Of a stretch of 64,000 nt of DNA, positions 34,101 to 45,000 are shown in pieces. The DNA lies in NCBI RefSeq assembly GCF_000471905.2, contig NW_006500356.1:3860504-3924503 (forward strand). The letters are read 5' to 3'. The notes under the pieces were generated by a model. It ran no database searches and was not told the origin of the DNA. It saw nothing but the letters and a program-made list of their open reading frames with translations. Every line of letters starts with the position of its first letter. The first letter of the stretch is position 1. Both the position numbers and the translations under genes were made by a program. Origin of the DNA: Amborella trichopoda. Lineage: Eukaryota; Streptophyta; Magnoliopsida; Amborellales; Amborellaceae.

Positions 34101-37100
34101 CAACGGAACAGATGATGGATTGCCTATCCTTTTAGGAATTCTAGGGTAGGGGTTTTTATTCATTTTTTAGAGTTCAGATAGTAGGTATGCCTCCATCATT
34201 ATGCTATTTTTACTTTGAATTTTTTCTTTGACCAAGCTTAGCACTGTGTTCGATGTGACAAAAAGAAGAGACCATTATGGATCAGGAGGGGGTTACCATC
34301 ATTTTGCAGGAAGGTTGGCTTCTTCTGAGAATCTTTCTCATTTTATGTTTTATTTTTATGCTGGTTTTCCAAGTACCTGTTATTTTTTTGATTTTTACTT
34401 GTTTGAATCTTTGGGCTTGCATTGTCCTATTCTGTGCTATGTCCCTCCTGGGATCTCAGTCTAGTGCCTGGTGCTTCTGGCCAGGTGAACCTGCTCTTTT
34501 GATTGCCTCAACTATACCTCGAAATATACTAGATTGGGGCATCTATTTAAATAGAATTTTTATTCTAATTTGCATTGGATTTTGCAGTTTTGGTTTTATT
34601 TCAAGTTGGTAACCCCTCATGAGGATGTGCTGCAGTGATTTCATTTCCTACTCACGTGATTTCTTCTAAGATACTTCCTTGCATAGATGCCTCAAACAAA
34701 TAGTTTCTTCTATGCTTAATTCATGATTGAGCATGAGGTGTTTTCAGTTCTTCAATTATGTTGACAATGGACATTCGTCAACCATTCACTTACAATTGTT
34801 GCATGTAATTTCCAGGGATGCATCTCGTGCATTTGTTTCTGGAAACTTTACAGGTAAAGTAGAAAATTTGTGATTATTTTATGCATTTATCTGTGTATTG
34901 GAGTCCCATATAATATTTAAGACCTCAAAATTGAACAAACTCCCTCTTCATATTAAAAGAAAAAAGAAAACCAGTTCGTGCTCTGTATATAAAAAGGACC
35001 ATAACCGCCATTACATCATTTATGAATCCATACAAATTATGGTCCTTCAATGTTTTTGTCCTGTGATAGTATTTACCACATAGAGGCTTGCTGATGTTGG
35101 TCCACTGTCTTGTTTTAGCAAATGTTTGTAGAGTTGATGTTTAAGGTATTCTTGGATGTTCCTTATGATCATTTTATAAATACCAAATCCATGAATCATT
35201 TCAGCATGTGGGTAACCAAATTCATACATAGAAAACTATGCAATTTGGATTGTTTGACTTTTAATACTTCCCTGGCATTCAACTTGTATGTTAGTGTCTG
35301 ATTCATATGGTTACATTCTCTTCCAATTGAAAACTATGTCATCATCTCTGGCAAATCTGTATTGTATGCCAACTCATAAATACTCATGGGAGGGTGAAAT
35401 TGGTCAATTGTCTGCATGTTCAACACATTGAGACCATGTGTTCAAAAGTCCAAAACTTTTTGTTTTGTATAGTACTTACATGTATTGACATGTCAGTTAG
35501 AAGCGGTGTTTGAAGACTCAGCTGAGTCCACTCGGAGCCTCAGCAGGTTGCTGAGGCGAGTTCCCATGTACACACTTGGTTACATGGGAACATGTAGTGT
35601 ACTTGGGCAAGTACAATACGGACTTGCCCAAGTACTAAAGAACTCAGGCAAAACTTACCTGAGCTACAATACTCGGGTGAGTCCCTATACTTGCTTGAGC
35701 ACTATTTCCTGAAAAATAAAAAATAAAAGGGGATCAGAAATTTGCATCCCTTTTCATTCCTCTCTTTCTAAAAGGGTGGTGGAAATCTGCTCCCCTTTTT
35801 CATCTCTCTCAAAAAAAGAAAAATTTATTTCCTCTTTTTTCTATTTTTTGATTTTTGGGGATTTTAAGGCATTTCCATGCCTGTACAGTACTCATGTGAG
35901 TCCACTTGGACTTGCCCGAGTTACTTGGCTCAGGCAAGGACCGAGTCTGGAGCCGAGTATTTCAACACTAGTAAGAAGTGTTGCTAAATCTCTCTAAGGA
36001 TTCAAACTTTTGCGAGCTGAGTATTTCAACACTGGTAAGAAGTGTTGCTAAATCTTCCCAAGGGTTCAAACTTTTACTTGGAATTGTCAGTAGTAATGCA
36101 TATACTTTGACTCTTTTTGATATTTTATTTTCAGTTTATTTTCTTTATCGAATGGATATAACTTATATCAAGCTTTCTTCTCAGCTTGAGGTTTCTAGAG
36201 TAATTCGCAGAATGTAACTTGCAGAAATTTTACGCTGCTATGTTGGAAATTGCATCATCTTTGTTCTTGCAAATTGATTGGTGGCATCCAAAATTAGTAG
36301 TTTGAAAAGAGATATTCAGCTTCTGTGACATTCGGCAAAAATCTTGGGCTTGTTTCCTGAGAATTTTTTGATTTCTGAATTATTAGGGAAATTTGGACTG
36401 TGCACTGGTGCATACTTTTGATTTCATGTTAAGAGTCTTGTGCTAAGGGTGGTTTGTGGCCATATGGTGGCCCCTTATGTCTAGTCTTCTTTTGAGTTAT
36501 GCAAAAAATCAGAAAGTAAAAAGGCTTAGTTTGGGATATTCAGACATTCAAGTGAAATATTTGGTTATTGGATTTGGAATTGTGATGGAATATCCACAGA
36601 AAATTGCCTTAATATAATTTTTCTAAAATTTTCTATCAATTATGAGTCTTGCTTTATTTGATTGTGAGATATTTTATTCAATCGTGAGTTCGTATTTCAT
36701 CATTTACTTCTTTGTAACTTGTTTGATACAGGGGATGGTCTAACTGACTCAGTGAAGGGCTTGTCCAATGTGGAGGTAATGTAATTTGAGAGGCATTTGT
36801 GTTAGCTACTGCAAATGAATGTAATAAACACTATATTCTTGACTGAGACTAGCTTACTTTCTGGTTGTATTTCCATAACTCGGTGCAAGCCATGGGAGCC
36901 TAACATGGGGGCACGAGTTTACATAAAGCTTTAATGGTAGTCCTATGACTAGAGCTCATAACTACTTTTAGTTGGTTAATAGTGGTTTATTAAGGGGGCA
37001 CAAATCCAGTTGTTTCACCAAATCCATGACATTGTTCTGGTGGTAGCACTTCTCTTGTGGCCTCTATTACATTTGTATGGTCATGCAAAATGCCGCTAAA

Positions 37101-38669
37101 CATTCTGTCTGGGAAGGGGTCCGAACCCCTTTCAATCCTGATTGTATGGAGCGTCACGTGCTGGTGCTAACCGATTACCTTCCATCACCTATGCCACGGC
37201 CAAATGAAGCCTAATTTTATGAAAATTTATTGTTGATACTCTTATTCATTTATCTCAGCCATTGAATCCCAATGATTCTTTCAGAAGATTCCAGATTAGT
37301 AGGAAGCACATGGCTGGAATTTGAAGCCATTATCTTTATGTCCTCATGATCTATAACTAACAATGAAGCAGCAAGTGAAAAACTGACATGTTTTATATAT
37401 GATTTCCCCCACACTTCTGGTCATCACACAAGGGCATGAGAGATCAAGATTTGTGTATTGTATATTCTAGATTCACAAAGGAAGTAACAATTATCTCACT
37501 TCTCTTTTCTAAGTTCTCTTCTATGCTGTAGGTGAAAAGTATAGTGGACTGGCGAGATTTCTACTTGAGAAACTACAAGTGAGTCTCATGTCCATTGTCT
37601 CTTCATGGTATTTGCTGTAACATATGCCTCAGATACCTTTAAGTTAACGTCCATTTGAAAGTTTAAGAGTGATCAATATTTATTTTCTGTCTGGAGTTTT
37701 CCAAGTACAAATATTTATAATCTTTATTTCTTTGAGGGGAACAGATTTACAATGCAACATCCATTTACCTGATGAAATTTGTGCGTTAACTGTTTCGGTG
37801 TAATCATGATGAAATGATGAAGAGAACAGTTTTTGCCCTTTTCTATACAAAATATTAAGACATCCATTGATCAGTGTAATGTTGCACTGCACTGTACGAA
37901 TAAATTCGAAAAGTACAATGAGCACAAAGAAAATGGAAAAGCTATAGTCCTAAGGGTGATCACAGTCCATTGAAATGATTGACAGTGATGAAGAGTGAGT
38001 GGGACCATGCAAAAATCGACACAACCCTAACTGTGGGTCCTACTCTTTCTACATAGCGGATCTCATTTCTTGTCGTTGCAATTGACACAGTTTTGCTTGT
38101 TCACAGAGATTGGGGGTTCTAATATGCTTCCACCTCTTGAATTTCAGATGCGTTGGTAAATTAATTGGTCGCTACTATAATGGCAATGGTGAACCAACAA
38201 AATTGTTGAAGGGAGTTGAAGCAAGGGCAGCTCGTGGGGCCCAACTCTTAGAGAAACAGAAGGCTGAAGAGGCCAAACTACCGAGCTGCAATTCTCAATG
38301 GAGTCAACAGGAAGGGGGAAAGGTGAGAAACCTATGAACTCCTCCTGATACTTGTTCCTTTTATACCAATATGATTGGATAATTTTGTTCCTTATATTTT
38401 TTTGTTGAGGGGGCATGCCACTTTGCTATTTCATGCTAAAGAAGACAGTAGCATGTTGCCAATTTTTACATTTGCTATCTCTCTCTCTTTGAGGTGCTCA
38501 GGTCTGGTGTGAATCTGGATACCCGAGATTAGTTCAAAAGCCGGGAGAAATAGCTTTGACAGGACGAATGAGCCAGAGATGTGCTTGCTTTAAGGAAGAG
38601 GAGCTGGAGAAGCCTGGGTTAGAGGTTTATAAGGGATGTGACCGGTTGTCAAAGGTGTGTGTGGTTTGA
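28118..38669 (+). CDS. MAPR4: Membrane-anchored cytochrome b5-like protein (MAPR4/neuferricin type), 8 exons
   Basis: Exons: 28118-28363, 34069-34145, 34242-34313, 34816-34853, 36732-36775, 37532-37578, 38148-38322, 38502-38669. They sum to 867 nt, or 288 residues plus TGA, and every junction is GT-AG with phase kept. Residues 1-50 are polar with two serine runs. Residues 53-74 (LSSPSLIGLAIAVPFVALIL) form a membrane anchor. Residues 83-186 form the cytochrome b5-like haem/steroid-binding domain: KLWTETELDRYNG, ILLGILGTVFDV, HYGSGGGYHHFAGRDASRAF, then the DWRDFY and VGKLIGRYY segments. The tail has six cysteines (222, 236, 260, 262, 279, 286), including PRLVQKPG and RCACF, as in animal neuferricin (CYB5D2). 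Family members bind haem and are proposed to sit in the endomembrane system; plant function is poorly defined. The start is supported by tgatataATGGCG and the match of exon lengths. Intron 1 is 5.7 kb and full of transposons. I judge the gene intact. Confidence 0.93.
28455..28714. repeat. Tandem duplication, period 130 bp, in MAPR4 intron 1
   Basis: The block ttattctgaatttggattta at about 28456 is repeated from 28586. Over the full unit I see only about one internal difference (gaaatgaagg versus gaaattaagg). It starts about 90 bp downstream of the first splice donor. Near-identity means a very recent event, or an assembly artefact. Confidence 0.92.
29085..29808 (-). repeat. 3' LTR of the copia remnant
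   Basis: On the minus strand it begins TGTTGGGTTG and ends GGTTCCCAACA, so the ends are 7-bp inverted repeats of the TG...CA type. The polypurine tract abuts its start, which fixes it as the 3' LTR. The length is 724 bp, of which about 85 bp are a LINE insertion with its target duplication (29234-29338), leaving about 640 bp. Confidence 0.75.
29234..29338 (-). mobile_element. Extremely short RTE LINE insertion with target-site duplication
   Basis: A 65-bp piece (29254-29318) carries the LINE 3' end in reverse orientation: an atcatcatca tail, then attggggtcggctacacgaa. It is flanked by direct repeats matching at 19 of 20 bases, tgaaaaataaaaagGaaatc at 29234-29253 and tgaaaaataaaaagCaaatc at 29319-29338. 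That is the signature of target-primed reverse transcription with severe 5' truncation, inside the copia LTR. Confidence 0.85.
30780..31195 (-). pseudogene. RTE LINE 3' end inserted in the copia remnant
   Basis: The minus strand encodes WDGHVLHKPNTTLVRRCELV, then SKRTRGRPKRTWLEVVGSDI, then GLTKGMALDRVEWQTKI and VADP, the C-terminal tail of the plant RTE-type LINE protein. The plus-strand left end has a tcatcgtcatcctcatca tail. The frame is open for over 100 codons, so this is a fairly young copy. The upstream part of the same frame (towards 31185) is copia gag sequence, so the frame is a chimera. Confidence 0.75.
31996..32657. other. MAPR4 intron 1, unassigned
   Basis: AT-rich sequence upstream of the copia gag start. 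It could hold the element's leader and a decayed 5' LTR, since cctaaca at 32529-32535 is followed by tgaac, the same five bases that precede the 3' LTR at 29080-29084. The sequence itself does not resemble the 3' LTR, so I leave it open. Confidence 0.3.
32658..32972 (-). mobile_element. RTE LINE 3' fragment with perfect 16-bp target-site duplication
   Basis: A 283-bp piece (32674-32956) has a catcatcat tail at its plus-strand left end, then attggggtcagtacatgaat and the family segments for RGRPK and LVQ in reverse. It is flanked by tctctttttcctttgt at 32658-32673 and again at 32957-32972, a perfect 16-bp match. It is a 5'-truncated LINE insertion, antisense in MAPR4 intron 1. Confidence 0.88.
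32973..34068. other. MAPR4 intron 1, distal part, no feature seen
   Basis: Unique-looking intron sequence up to the exon 2 acceptor (tttttcag, ending 34068). It is T-rich, as plant introns are. No element was recognised. Confidence 0.5.
35507..35972. mobile_element. Inverted-repeat element in MAPR4 intron 4
   Basis: The left end gcggtgtttgaagactcagc, then tgagtc, pairs with the right end, which in reverse complement reads actagtgttgaaatactcgg then ctcc. It is rich in actcggg/cttgcc words throughout. A possible 8-bp target duplication is ttagaagc versus taagaagt, imperfect. hAT-like MITE is the best guess. It is sense-neutral and lies about 650 bp after exon 4. Confidence 0.55.
35955..36076. 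repeat. Tandem duplication, period 64 bp
   Basis: The block gagtatttcaacactagtaa at 35955 is repeated from 36019 (gagtatttcaacactggtaa), followed in both by gaagtgttgctaaatct. The unit contains the right end of the element at 35507-35972 plus its flank, so the duplication came after the insertion. Confidence 0.85.
37090..37210 (-). mobile_element. Candidate tRNA-derived SINE head in MAPR4 intron 5
   Basis: On the minus strand an A-box-like gtggcataggtgatgg is followed about 60 bases later by a B-box-like ggggttcggacccctt. The rest of a SINE is not recognised. Tentative. Confidence 0.25.
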
Positions 38670-38752
38670 TGGCCTCAAGTGTCTCTCTCTCTCTAGGCCA
38701 ATATAAATTAAATCACCTCAAGGCCATTGTTATTAAACCTCCCTCTCCCTCT

Positions 38753-38789
<37 letters not shown>

Positions 38790-38900
38790 ATAAGTCTATC
38801 TGCAAGCCATTATAAGTCTAGCTCTCTCTCTCTCTCATTTTATAAGTCTATCTGCAAGCCATTATAAGTCTAGCTCTCACTCATTCAAGATACACATGAT
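38670..38900. repeat. CT microsatellite and 52-bp tandem duplication after MAPR4 stop
   Basis: CT runs at 38684-38695 and 38743-38783 lie in the presumed 3' untranslated region or just beyond. The block cattttataagtctatctgc at 38784 is repeated from 38836 (period 52). Confidence 0.8.
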
Positions 38901-39690
38901 GTTCAACATTTCAGAACCACTTTCTTTAGGGGGTCTTGTGCATTCTTCCTATTGTATTTAAAGTCAGATTTTAGGATTTCCTTACCAGGATGTATTTCAA
39001 ATGGAGACATGGATTAATTTGTAATTTAAGAGGTTTGCATAATTTCTTAAGCCTGGCTTGATGTGAAGGCCATCTGCCGGAAACAATGATTATGGTACCG
39101 AAAATGTTGATCAAGGGCATGTTTGACAACGAGGATTCTAGGGTTTTGGAGGTTTTCTAAACGAGGCCTAGTTTCGATGTCAAGTAAAAAAACTATCATT
39201 TGGAAAACTTGCAAGTTTTTTGAAGGGATATTTACCTAGTTATCCCCTATATTTTTTGGAAGTTAAAAAATTATGTGGTTATCCCCTGTACTTTTTGGAA
39301 GTTAAAATGTTCTCAGTATTTTATATTTTATGTTCGTGCCTTACTTTTTAAGACTTTGTCTAGTATTTTTCATTTTATCCTTTCTTTAGTATATTATATT
39401 GAGCTCAAATTTTGTGTTTCTATACTTTTCATCATAACGCATTTGAAAAGAAATATAAAAATAAATGGCCAAAAATTCACACAGTTTTTAGGGTATTAAG
39501 TCATTCTTGTCATTTTATTTATTTAAAGTTATTATTATTATTTTATGGGAGGATAATGGGAAGAAGTATGGACATGCAAAATTTGAGCTTAATCTAATTT
39601 GTAGAAAAATTAAAATTAGAATATGATATAGACTCTAAAAGTAGTATATGAGCGTAAAAATAAAAAATTGTGGACAATTTTTATAATTCG
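38901..39690. other. Intergenic after MAPR4, no gene seen
   Basis: No coding sequence recognised. A short direct repeat with tggttatcccctgtactttt and its near copy lies at 39237-39305 (period about 47). Confidence 0.4.
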
Positions 39691-39699
39691 GCATAATAT

Positions 39700-40250
39700 G
39701 AAAGTTATTTGTGTCGTACATAGAATTAGAGATTGAGGAAGATAATTAAAAAAAATGGAGACGTTGGGGAAGATGACGCATATAGAATTAGATTTGGGTG
39801 GGTGAAGTGGATAAGTGTTACTGGAATTTTATATGGTCATCGCATACCAATGAAGCTGAAGCGTAACTTTTTATAAGACAATTGTGAGATCAGCTTTGCT
39901 TTGTAGGGCATAATGAGTGTAGTCGAGATGTGGATGTTGAGATGGATGAATGACAAGACAAGAATGGATAGAATATGAAATGAATCTATTTAGAAAAGCT
40001 TAGGTGTGGCATTAATAGGCGATAAGATGAGAGATAGTAGACTTATGTGAGCTGACTATATGCGAGTTAGTTCAAATGGAAGGATTAATAAGGGTATGGG
40101 GTAGGTCAAAAAAGATGTGGTTGAAAGTGGTCCGAAAAGATATGGGGATTTATAGTTTCACTGAAAGTATAAGAGTAGAATAACATACCAGGATTTGTGT
40201 AACCAATCTCAATTACTTGAAAAAAATTATGATGATGATGATGATAAAAG
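39700..40250 (+). pseudogene. Degenerate RTE LINE, 3' third
   Basis: With frame changes, the plus strand encodes HRIRFGWVKWISVTG, then YGHRIPMKLKR, then MSVVEMWMLRWMNDKTRMDRI, the thumb and tail of the plant RTE-type LINE protein. It ends with atttgtgtaaccaatctcaa and a tgatgatgatgatga tail at about 40228-40245. Many stops; a dead copy. Confidence 0.75.
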
Positions 40251-40462
40251 ATATTAATGTAAATCTCCATTGTCCAAATACACATCTAAAAGACTTTTTA
40301 AAGTTGTATTTCTTAACATTGTCATTTGGCTGGAAGATAGGATATGAGAAGGGAGTAAGTAGGCATGTGTTCTAATAGGAGGGCATTTGAGCACACGACT
40401 ACCTGGGGTGGGGCGGGGCTTCGACGAGGAATCATTGGAGCTCTGCTCGATGAGGCAACAGG

Positions 40463-40640
40463 AGCCCTACTTGATGAGCATTGAGTATTTACAGTTGGAA
40501 CTCCTCTCCATGAGCTTTCAAAGCCCTACTTGATGAGCATTGAGTATTTACAGTTGGAACTCCTCTCCATGAGCTTTCAAAGCCCTACTTGATGAGCATT
40601 GAGTATTTACAGTTGGAACTCCTCTCCATGAGCTTTCAAA
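40463..40640. repeat. Three-copy minisatellite, period 59 bp
   Basis: The unit agccctacttgatgagcatt plus 39 bases starts at 40463, 40522 and 40581. The copies look identical, so the array is very young. A degenerate related piece (ctctgctcgatgaggcaac) precedes it. Confidence 0.95.
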
Positions 40641-40984
40641 CTCCTATTGGCCTCTTTAAATTTCCAAAGACGATTTCAGAAATTGCATCTTCGGAAAGAA
40701 GTGGATACCGCTGGTCCTGGAATCCGTGCAACCCACTTTTCAACGTTATCTTATTCTTAAAATAAGAGGTTACCTCAAGTTCCATATTTTGCGTATCCCT
40801 TCCCATTATCGAATAAGGAAGTGCTTGCTTCCAAAATCAAATGCCCACAAGTTTGAGAGAGGGGTATTGGGGACTTTTGATAATCGGACAGTCGAGAGTT
40901 CACAACATAAATGGTGCTTGGGTCAATAAGATAAGGAAAATTGTTCCATACGGCGGGGACCGCATTTCTATATTTGTGGTCCTC
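40641..40984. other. Intergenic, no gene seen
   Basis: Overlapping short open frames occur on both strands (40726-40929 and 40775-41032) but neither product is recognised. Confidence 0.4.
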
Positions 40985-41345
40985 GAGGTATGAAGCATCC
41001 ATCTTAAAGATGGATGCAAATAGGTGGTCCATCTAAAAAACGATTGAAGCTAATGACCCAAATGTCTTCTTAATGAAATAATTATGTTTAATTGTCAAAA
41101 TTTATTTATGTTTTTCAAATTCATGATCTCCATGTTAGTGATTATATGTCTTTAAAAATTAAGTCCAAAAATCCATCTCAAAAATAGATTTTTAAGAGGT
41201 GACTCATTTCTACGTGGACTTATAGAAACCGTGTCCATAAGATAGAGACGCGGTGTTGGTGAGTCAGCCTGACCTATTACCTTGAGGTCACTTGTCTATC
41301 TAACATCCATCTCTAAGATAGATGTCAAAAAATGATATATCCACT
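40985..41345 (+). mobile_element. Repeat family D, copy D3 (longest)
   Basis: It begins gcatccatcttaaagatgga and continues with the shared body (cttcttaatgaaataattat, attcatgatctccatg), then atccatctcaaaaatagatt. It ends near acatccatctctaagataga, an inverted counterpart of the start. About 360 bp, no coding capacity, MITE-like. Confidence 0.55.
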
Positions 41346-41360
41346 AAAAGTTAAAGTGGG

Positions 41361-41758
41361 TGCTGTTTGTAAAGAGCTTAGGTTCTAAACAATCAAATTA
41401 GAGCCTACCTTCATAAAGTATTGAGAAATGTGGTTTCAATACTGAAAATATTTGGGATAGCCTTAAAATACATTTTCATCTTTATTTATAAAGTTTAAAG
41501 CTTCAAAACTAATGTAGATCGACAGATCTATGAAAACTTGAAAATTTGAAAATCTTGAAAATTGATAATCCAAAAATACATTACAAAATACACTATTTTC
41601 AAAACTTGAAATCCATTTTTTTCTCATGCCTATGCATCTTGATGTCAAGATAATCAATTTGAAGCAATCTGAGCATCAAAACAACCTCTTCTAGTGAAAT
41701 TTTTGAGGTAGGCTCAAATTTGATTGTTTAGAGCGTCGGCTCTATATAAACTTTTCAC
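41361..41758. mobile_element. MITE family A, copy A5 (tttatata subtype)
   Basis: The left end has tttgtaaagagcttaggttc, then taaacaatcaaattagagcc; the right end has ggctcaaatttgattgttta, then gagcgtcggctctatataaa. This is a clear inverted repeat of about 45 bp. The core agatctatgaaaacttgaaa is shared with A4. A representative full-length copy. Confidence 0.8.
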
Positions 41759-42890
41759 TAAGTTAAAATGTATGGTGAAGAAAGGAATTCAAAACATAAT
41801 ATTTATATTTTTGAATTTGTTTTGTTTTTGTTTTTTTTTTTTTTTTTTCAAATTTTAGATCATTTTCATGGCTGATGTTATTGAGCTCTGAAATTTTGAA
41901 TCGAACATACATGTTTCAAATGTATTTTTAGAGCGAACGCACAAGAATAGTATGAGTTGGCCGATTAACCAAGCAACTTTTCCATGGCATAAAGGGGATT
42001 TGAGAATTGAGATGAGCAAGAAGAAATTGTGTTCATCTCCTACTTGAAGCTGTAAAATTAGAGGTAGCGCCATCCATAGCGGGAGAATTACGGTATCTTT
42101 GGGAGAGCGCTTCCTTGAGGTTCACCATAATCAAAAGTCCAAAAAAAATAAGGATAAATTTATATTGAATAAAATAAAAATACCTCAAATGATACAACAA
42201 AATATTATTTAGAGAGTTAAACCTCTTAACAAATTATTAAGAGGTTAAAAGATCTCAATTAGAATGGGAGGTCTTAACAAATTATTAAGAGGTTAAAAGA
42301 TCTCAATTAGAATTAGAATTGGAAGGCTTATTTTTTAAATTTTCAGTTCACTTATGTACCTCAAAAAAAATCTTCAGAGATGTCTCAATTTTCCCCTCTT
42401 CACAGGTAAACAATGGGGGTATTTTAGTAACTTTATCCATCTCTCTATAAATAGGGTTACTCCCATAATTTAGTTGAGACATCTTAGATGGCTCAAATTA
42501 TGGAAATGCCGTTGCTTGATCAGGTTCCCAACTATGAACATGGGCAACTTATGTATTTTGAAGACATTATTTAAAAAAGTTCTTGAGTGAAATGAAAATT
42601 AAAGCACAACACCTCAATGTTTATTAGGCTCTTTTGATCATTTTTAATGATTTTATAAGTAGTTGTAACCCCTTAAATGATATTTTTCTCTTTGCCAATT
42701 AAAAATCAAACAAAAATTCTATCAAAGATAATTTTATTTCGAATGCTAACCAATGACAAATAAACAAATAATTATAACGATAATAATGAGAATTTCTATA
42801 TTAAACGTAAATTACTAATGATAGAAATTGCATCCAAAATGGGCCGAGAAGGGACAATAAAAAGAAACCTATACAATAAAATAATTTAAT
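41759..42890. other. Intergenic, no gene seen; 48-bp tandem duplication
   Basis: It contains a T20 run at 41829-41848. At 42225-42320 a two-copy duplication (period 48) repeats cttaacaaattattaagagg, a short perfect hairpin, with ttaaaagatctcaattagaa. No coding sequence recognised. Confidence 0.5.
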
Positions 42891-42894
42891 TTTG

Positions 42895-43085
42895 GTATAA
42901 AGAGGTAGCAATCATTACCGATCATTAGATATTAAGTGGATTGGTATGAGCCATTGACCGGACACAAAGTTAAAAAATGATGTTTTTTTAATGTTGTTAC
43001 ACGTTGTGTAGGATTTCATATCTAATGATTAAAAATAATTGTAAACTCTACGTATTAAAAGTAAATAGTAATATAATATATAATC
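42895..43085. mobile_element. MITE family B, degenerate copy
   Basis: It shows the family layout in weak form: gaggtagcaatcattaccga, a ggacacaaagttaaaaaatg middle, gtgtaggatttcatatctaa and taaaagtaaatagtaatata. Identification rests on order and spacing; lower confidence than other copies. Confidence 0.4.
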
Positions 43086-43382
43086 CCATAATAAAAAGTG
43101 AGTAGAAACTTGTACGTATATACATATAAAAAAAGAAAAAAAGAAAAAAGAAAAAATTGGAAGCATCGCGATTTCTAAAGCATTAAATTGAGATGCTTTA
43201 TATGCTGCGCGACTTTCTTTTACTTTCATTCAAGCCACACTTTATTTGAATTTATTGTTCGAATCCGCCGACTTTTATGTGCAAGTGAGTCCCATCTCTA
43301 AAGTTTATCTTCGATTTTGGACCCAAATTGTTAGATACATCAGCCGACAAGATTTTCAACGGATGAAGTATTTATAAGGTCT

Positions 43383-43750
43383 AGGACTAGGCTTTATAAA
43401 AATAAAGTAAAGCCTAATTTAAAATTTACTTTTAGAAAGCATTTTGGTCATTGAAAATCTTCAATATTGTTCTAAAATCAATTTGCAATATCAATTATGA
43501 AATTTGAGATTAAAAAAAAAAAATACAGATCATAGGTATTTATGAACACTTATTTTTAGAACAAAATAGATAGCCTAAATAATGTGTTACAATATACCTC
43601 GTTTTTAAAGCTTGAAATCTTAATATTTTTCTATAACCGTAATGGTCAAAGCTGAGATGATCGATTTGAAGGTTTTTGGATATTAGAACTATTATTTTTA
43701 GTGAGTTTTGAGGTGATACTCTGCTTATTTTCATAAGGCTGCAGCCTTGT
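43383..43750. mobile_element. MITE family A, copy A6 (aaggcttta subtype)
   Basis: The left end is aggctttataaaaataaagt, then aaagcctaa; the right end is tgcttattttcataaggctg, an inverted repeat. The core has gtatttatgaacacttattt and aaagctgagatgatcgattt. It is separated by about 50 bp from copy A7. Confidence 0.72.
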
Positions 43751-43801
43751 CAAAACATATTCTGTTTTTTAAATCCACAAATATTTTTTCTTTTGTGAAA
43801 T

Positions 43802-44165
43802 TGTTTTGGGAAAAGTTTATTTATGGATGCAACCTTATAATGTAGAACTATGGATGTACCTCAAAAATCTATCGAAAAAGGTAATTTTAATGTTGAAAAA
43901 CCCTTTGATTTATCATCTCGACATCGATATGTATGACCATGAAAAATAAAAAGATTTTAAGTCTAAAAAATAATATATTTTACAACATATTATCTACACC
44001 GTCCATTTTTAAGATTTTCATATATTTATAGATCTACCTGATTTTAACCAATTTTTAAATTTAAAATTTTATAATTAAATATAAAAAATAGATTTTGAAA
44101 TAATCTTAAAAACATTTTAGAACAAAATTATATACCATTAAAGGTCCACCTTACCTCACCTCTAC
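43802..44165. mobile_element. MITE family A, copy A7 (tttatata subtype)
   Basis: It begins tgttttgggaaaagtttatt then tatggatgcaacc. The core includes catctcgacatcgatatgta and tcatatatttatagatctac, which is the reverse orientation of the A core. The right end aaaggtccaccttacctcac is partly lost. No coding capacity. Confidence 0.65.
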
Positions 44166-44548
44166 AGCAATGGCTGCATCGGTACGCCAACTGCAGCCTT
44201 GGTTTATACCGTCTATTTTGGGTGCCCTTTTCGTAGCGTCCACCTTAAAAGACGTTTGGTCCCCTCACGGAAAACTTTTCCTTTATTATTTGGGACCACC
44301 AAATGTATTTATTTCACATTTGTCATGTTTCAGGGAAATTAAATTTGTCAGTGTCCTCTCACGCATATGTATTCACATTTATGGAATTGGTGGCCTTAAG
44401 GTCGACAGTGGGTCAAGGCAGTTTTTTTTTTTTAATTAATTTTTTCTATTTTTTCTGGAAAGTATCAATTTTTGGAGTTTTAACCCCTTGCAGAATAATT
44501 AACAGGGCAAAACGCTTATCTTTTTGGGAAAATGTTTTTATATGACTC

Positions 44549-44554
<6 letters not shown>

Positions 44555-44593
<39 letters not shown>

Positions 44594-45000
44594 GTTGTTC
44601 CTACCACAATGTCACGCCAAATATTATTTTATTTTTTAGTTTTTTTATAAAATTTTTTGGATGGAATTTTGGGTGTACCATCATAAAATTATTGTGAACC
44701 AGAAAAAAATAAAAACATATGTTCTATGAGAAAAAATAAAAAAAATATGTTTTGTGAAAATAAATAACCAAAATGCCCCTAAAATTTAAGGGGATATTTT
44801 GGTATATATATATATATTAGATTTATGCATGTCCCAAATTCTACTTCAAAATTATTTATAAAATAAAAAATAAATAAAAATTATGAGCTGTCTGATTAAG
44901 ATCTAACAGTTAAGAGTTAGCTTGTGACAGTCATCTCAATCATCTACTCAGATCTGATGATTGAGACCAAGGGTCACATATATTATATATGTGGGTGGGG
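44555..45000. mobile_element. Palindromic element near (AT)n, family C-like, copy C5
   Basis: It lies beside an (AT)n run at 44561-44589 and has the family C central palindrome ataaccaaaatgcccctaaa, then atttaaggggatattttggt. The outer arms differ from C1-C4 (gttggttgttcctaccacaa). A diverged or related family. Confidence 0.4.
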
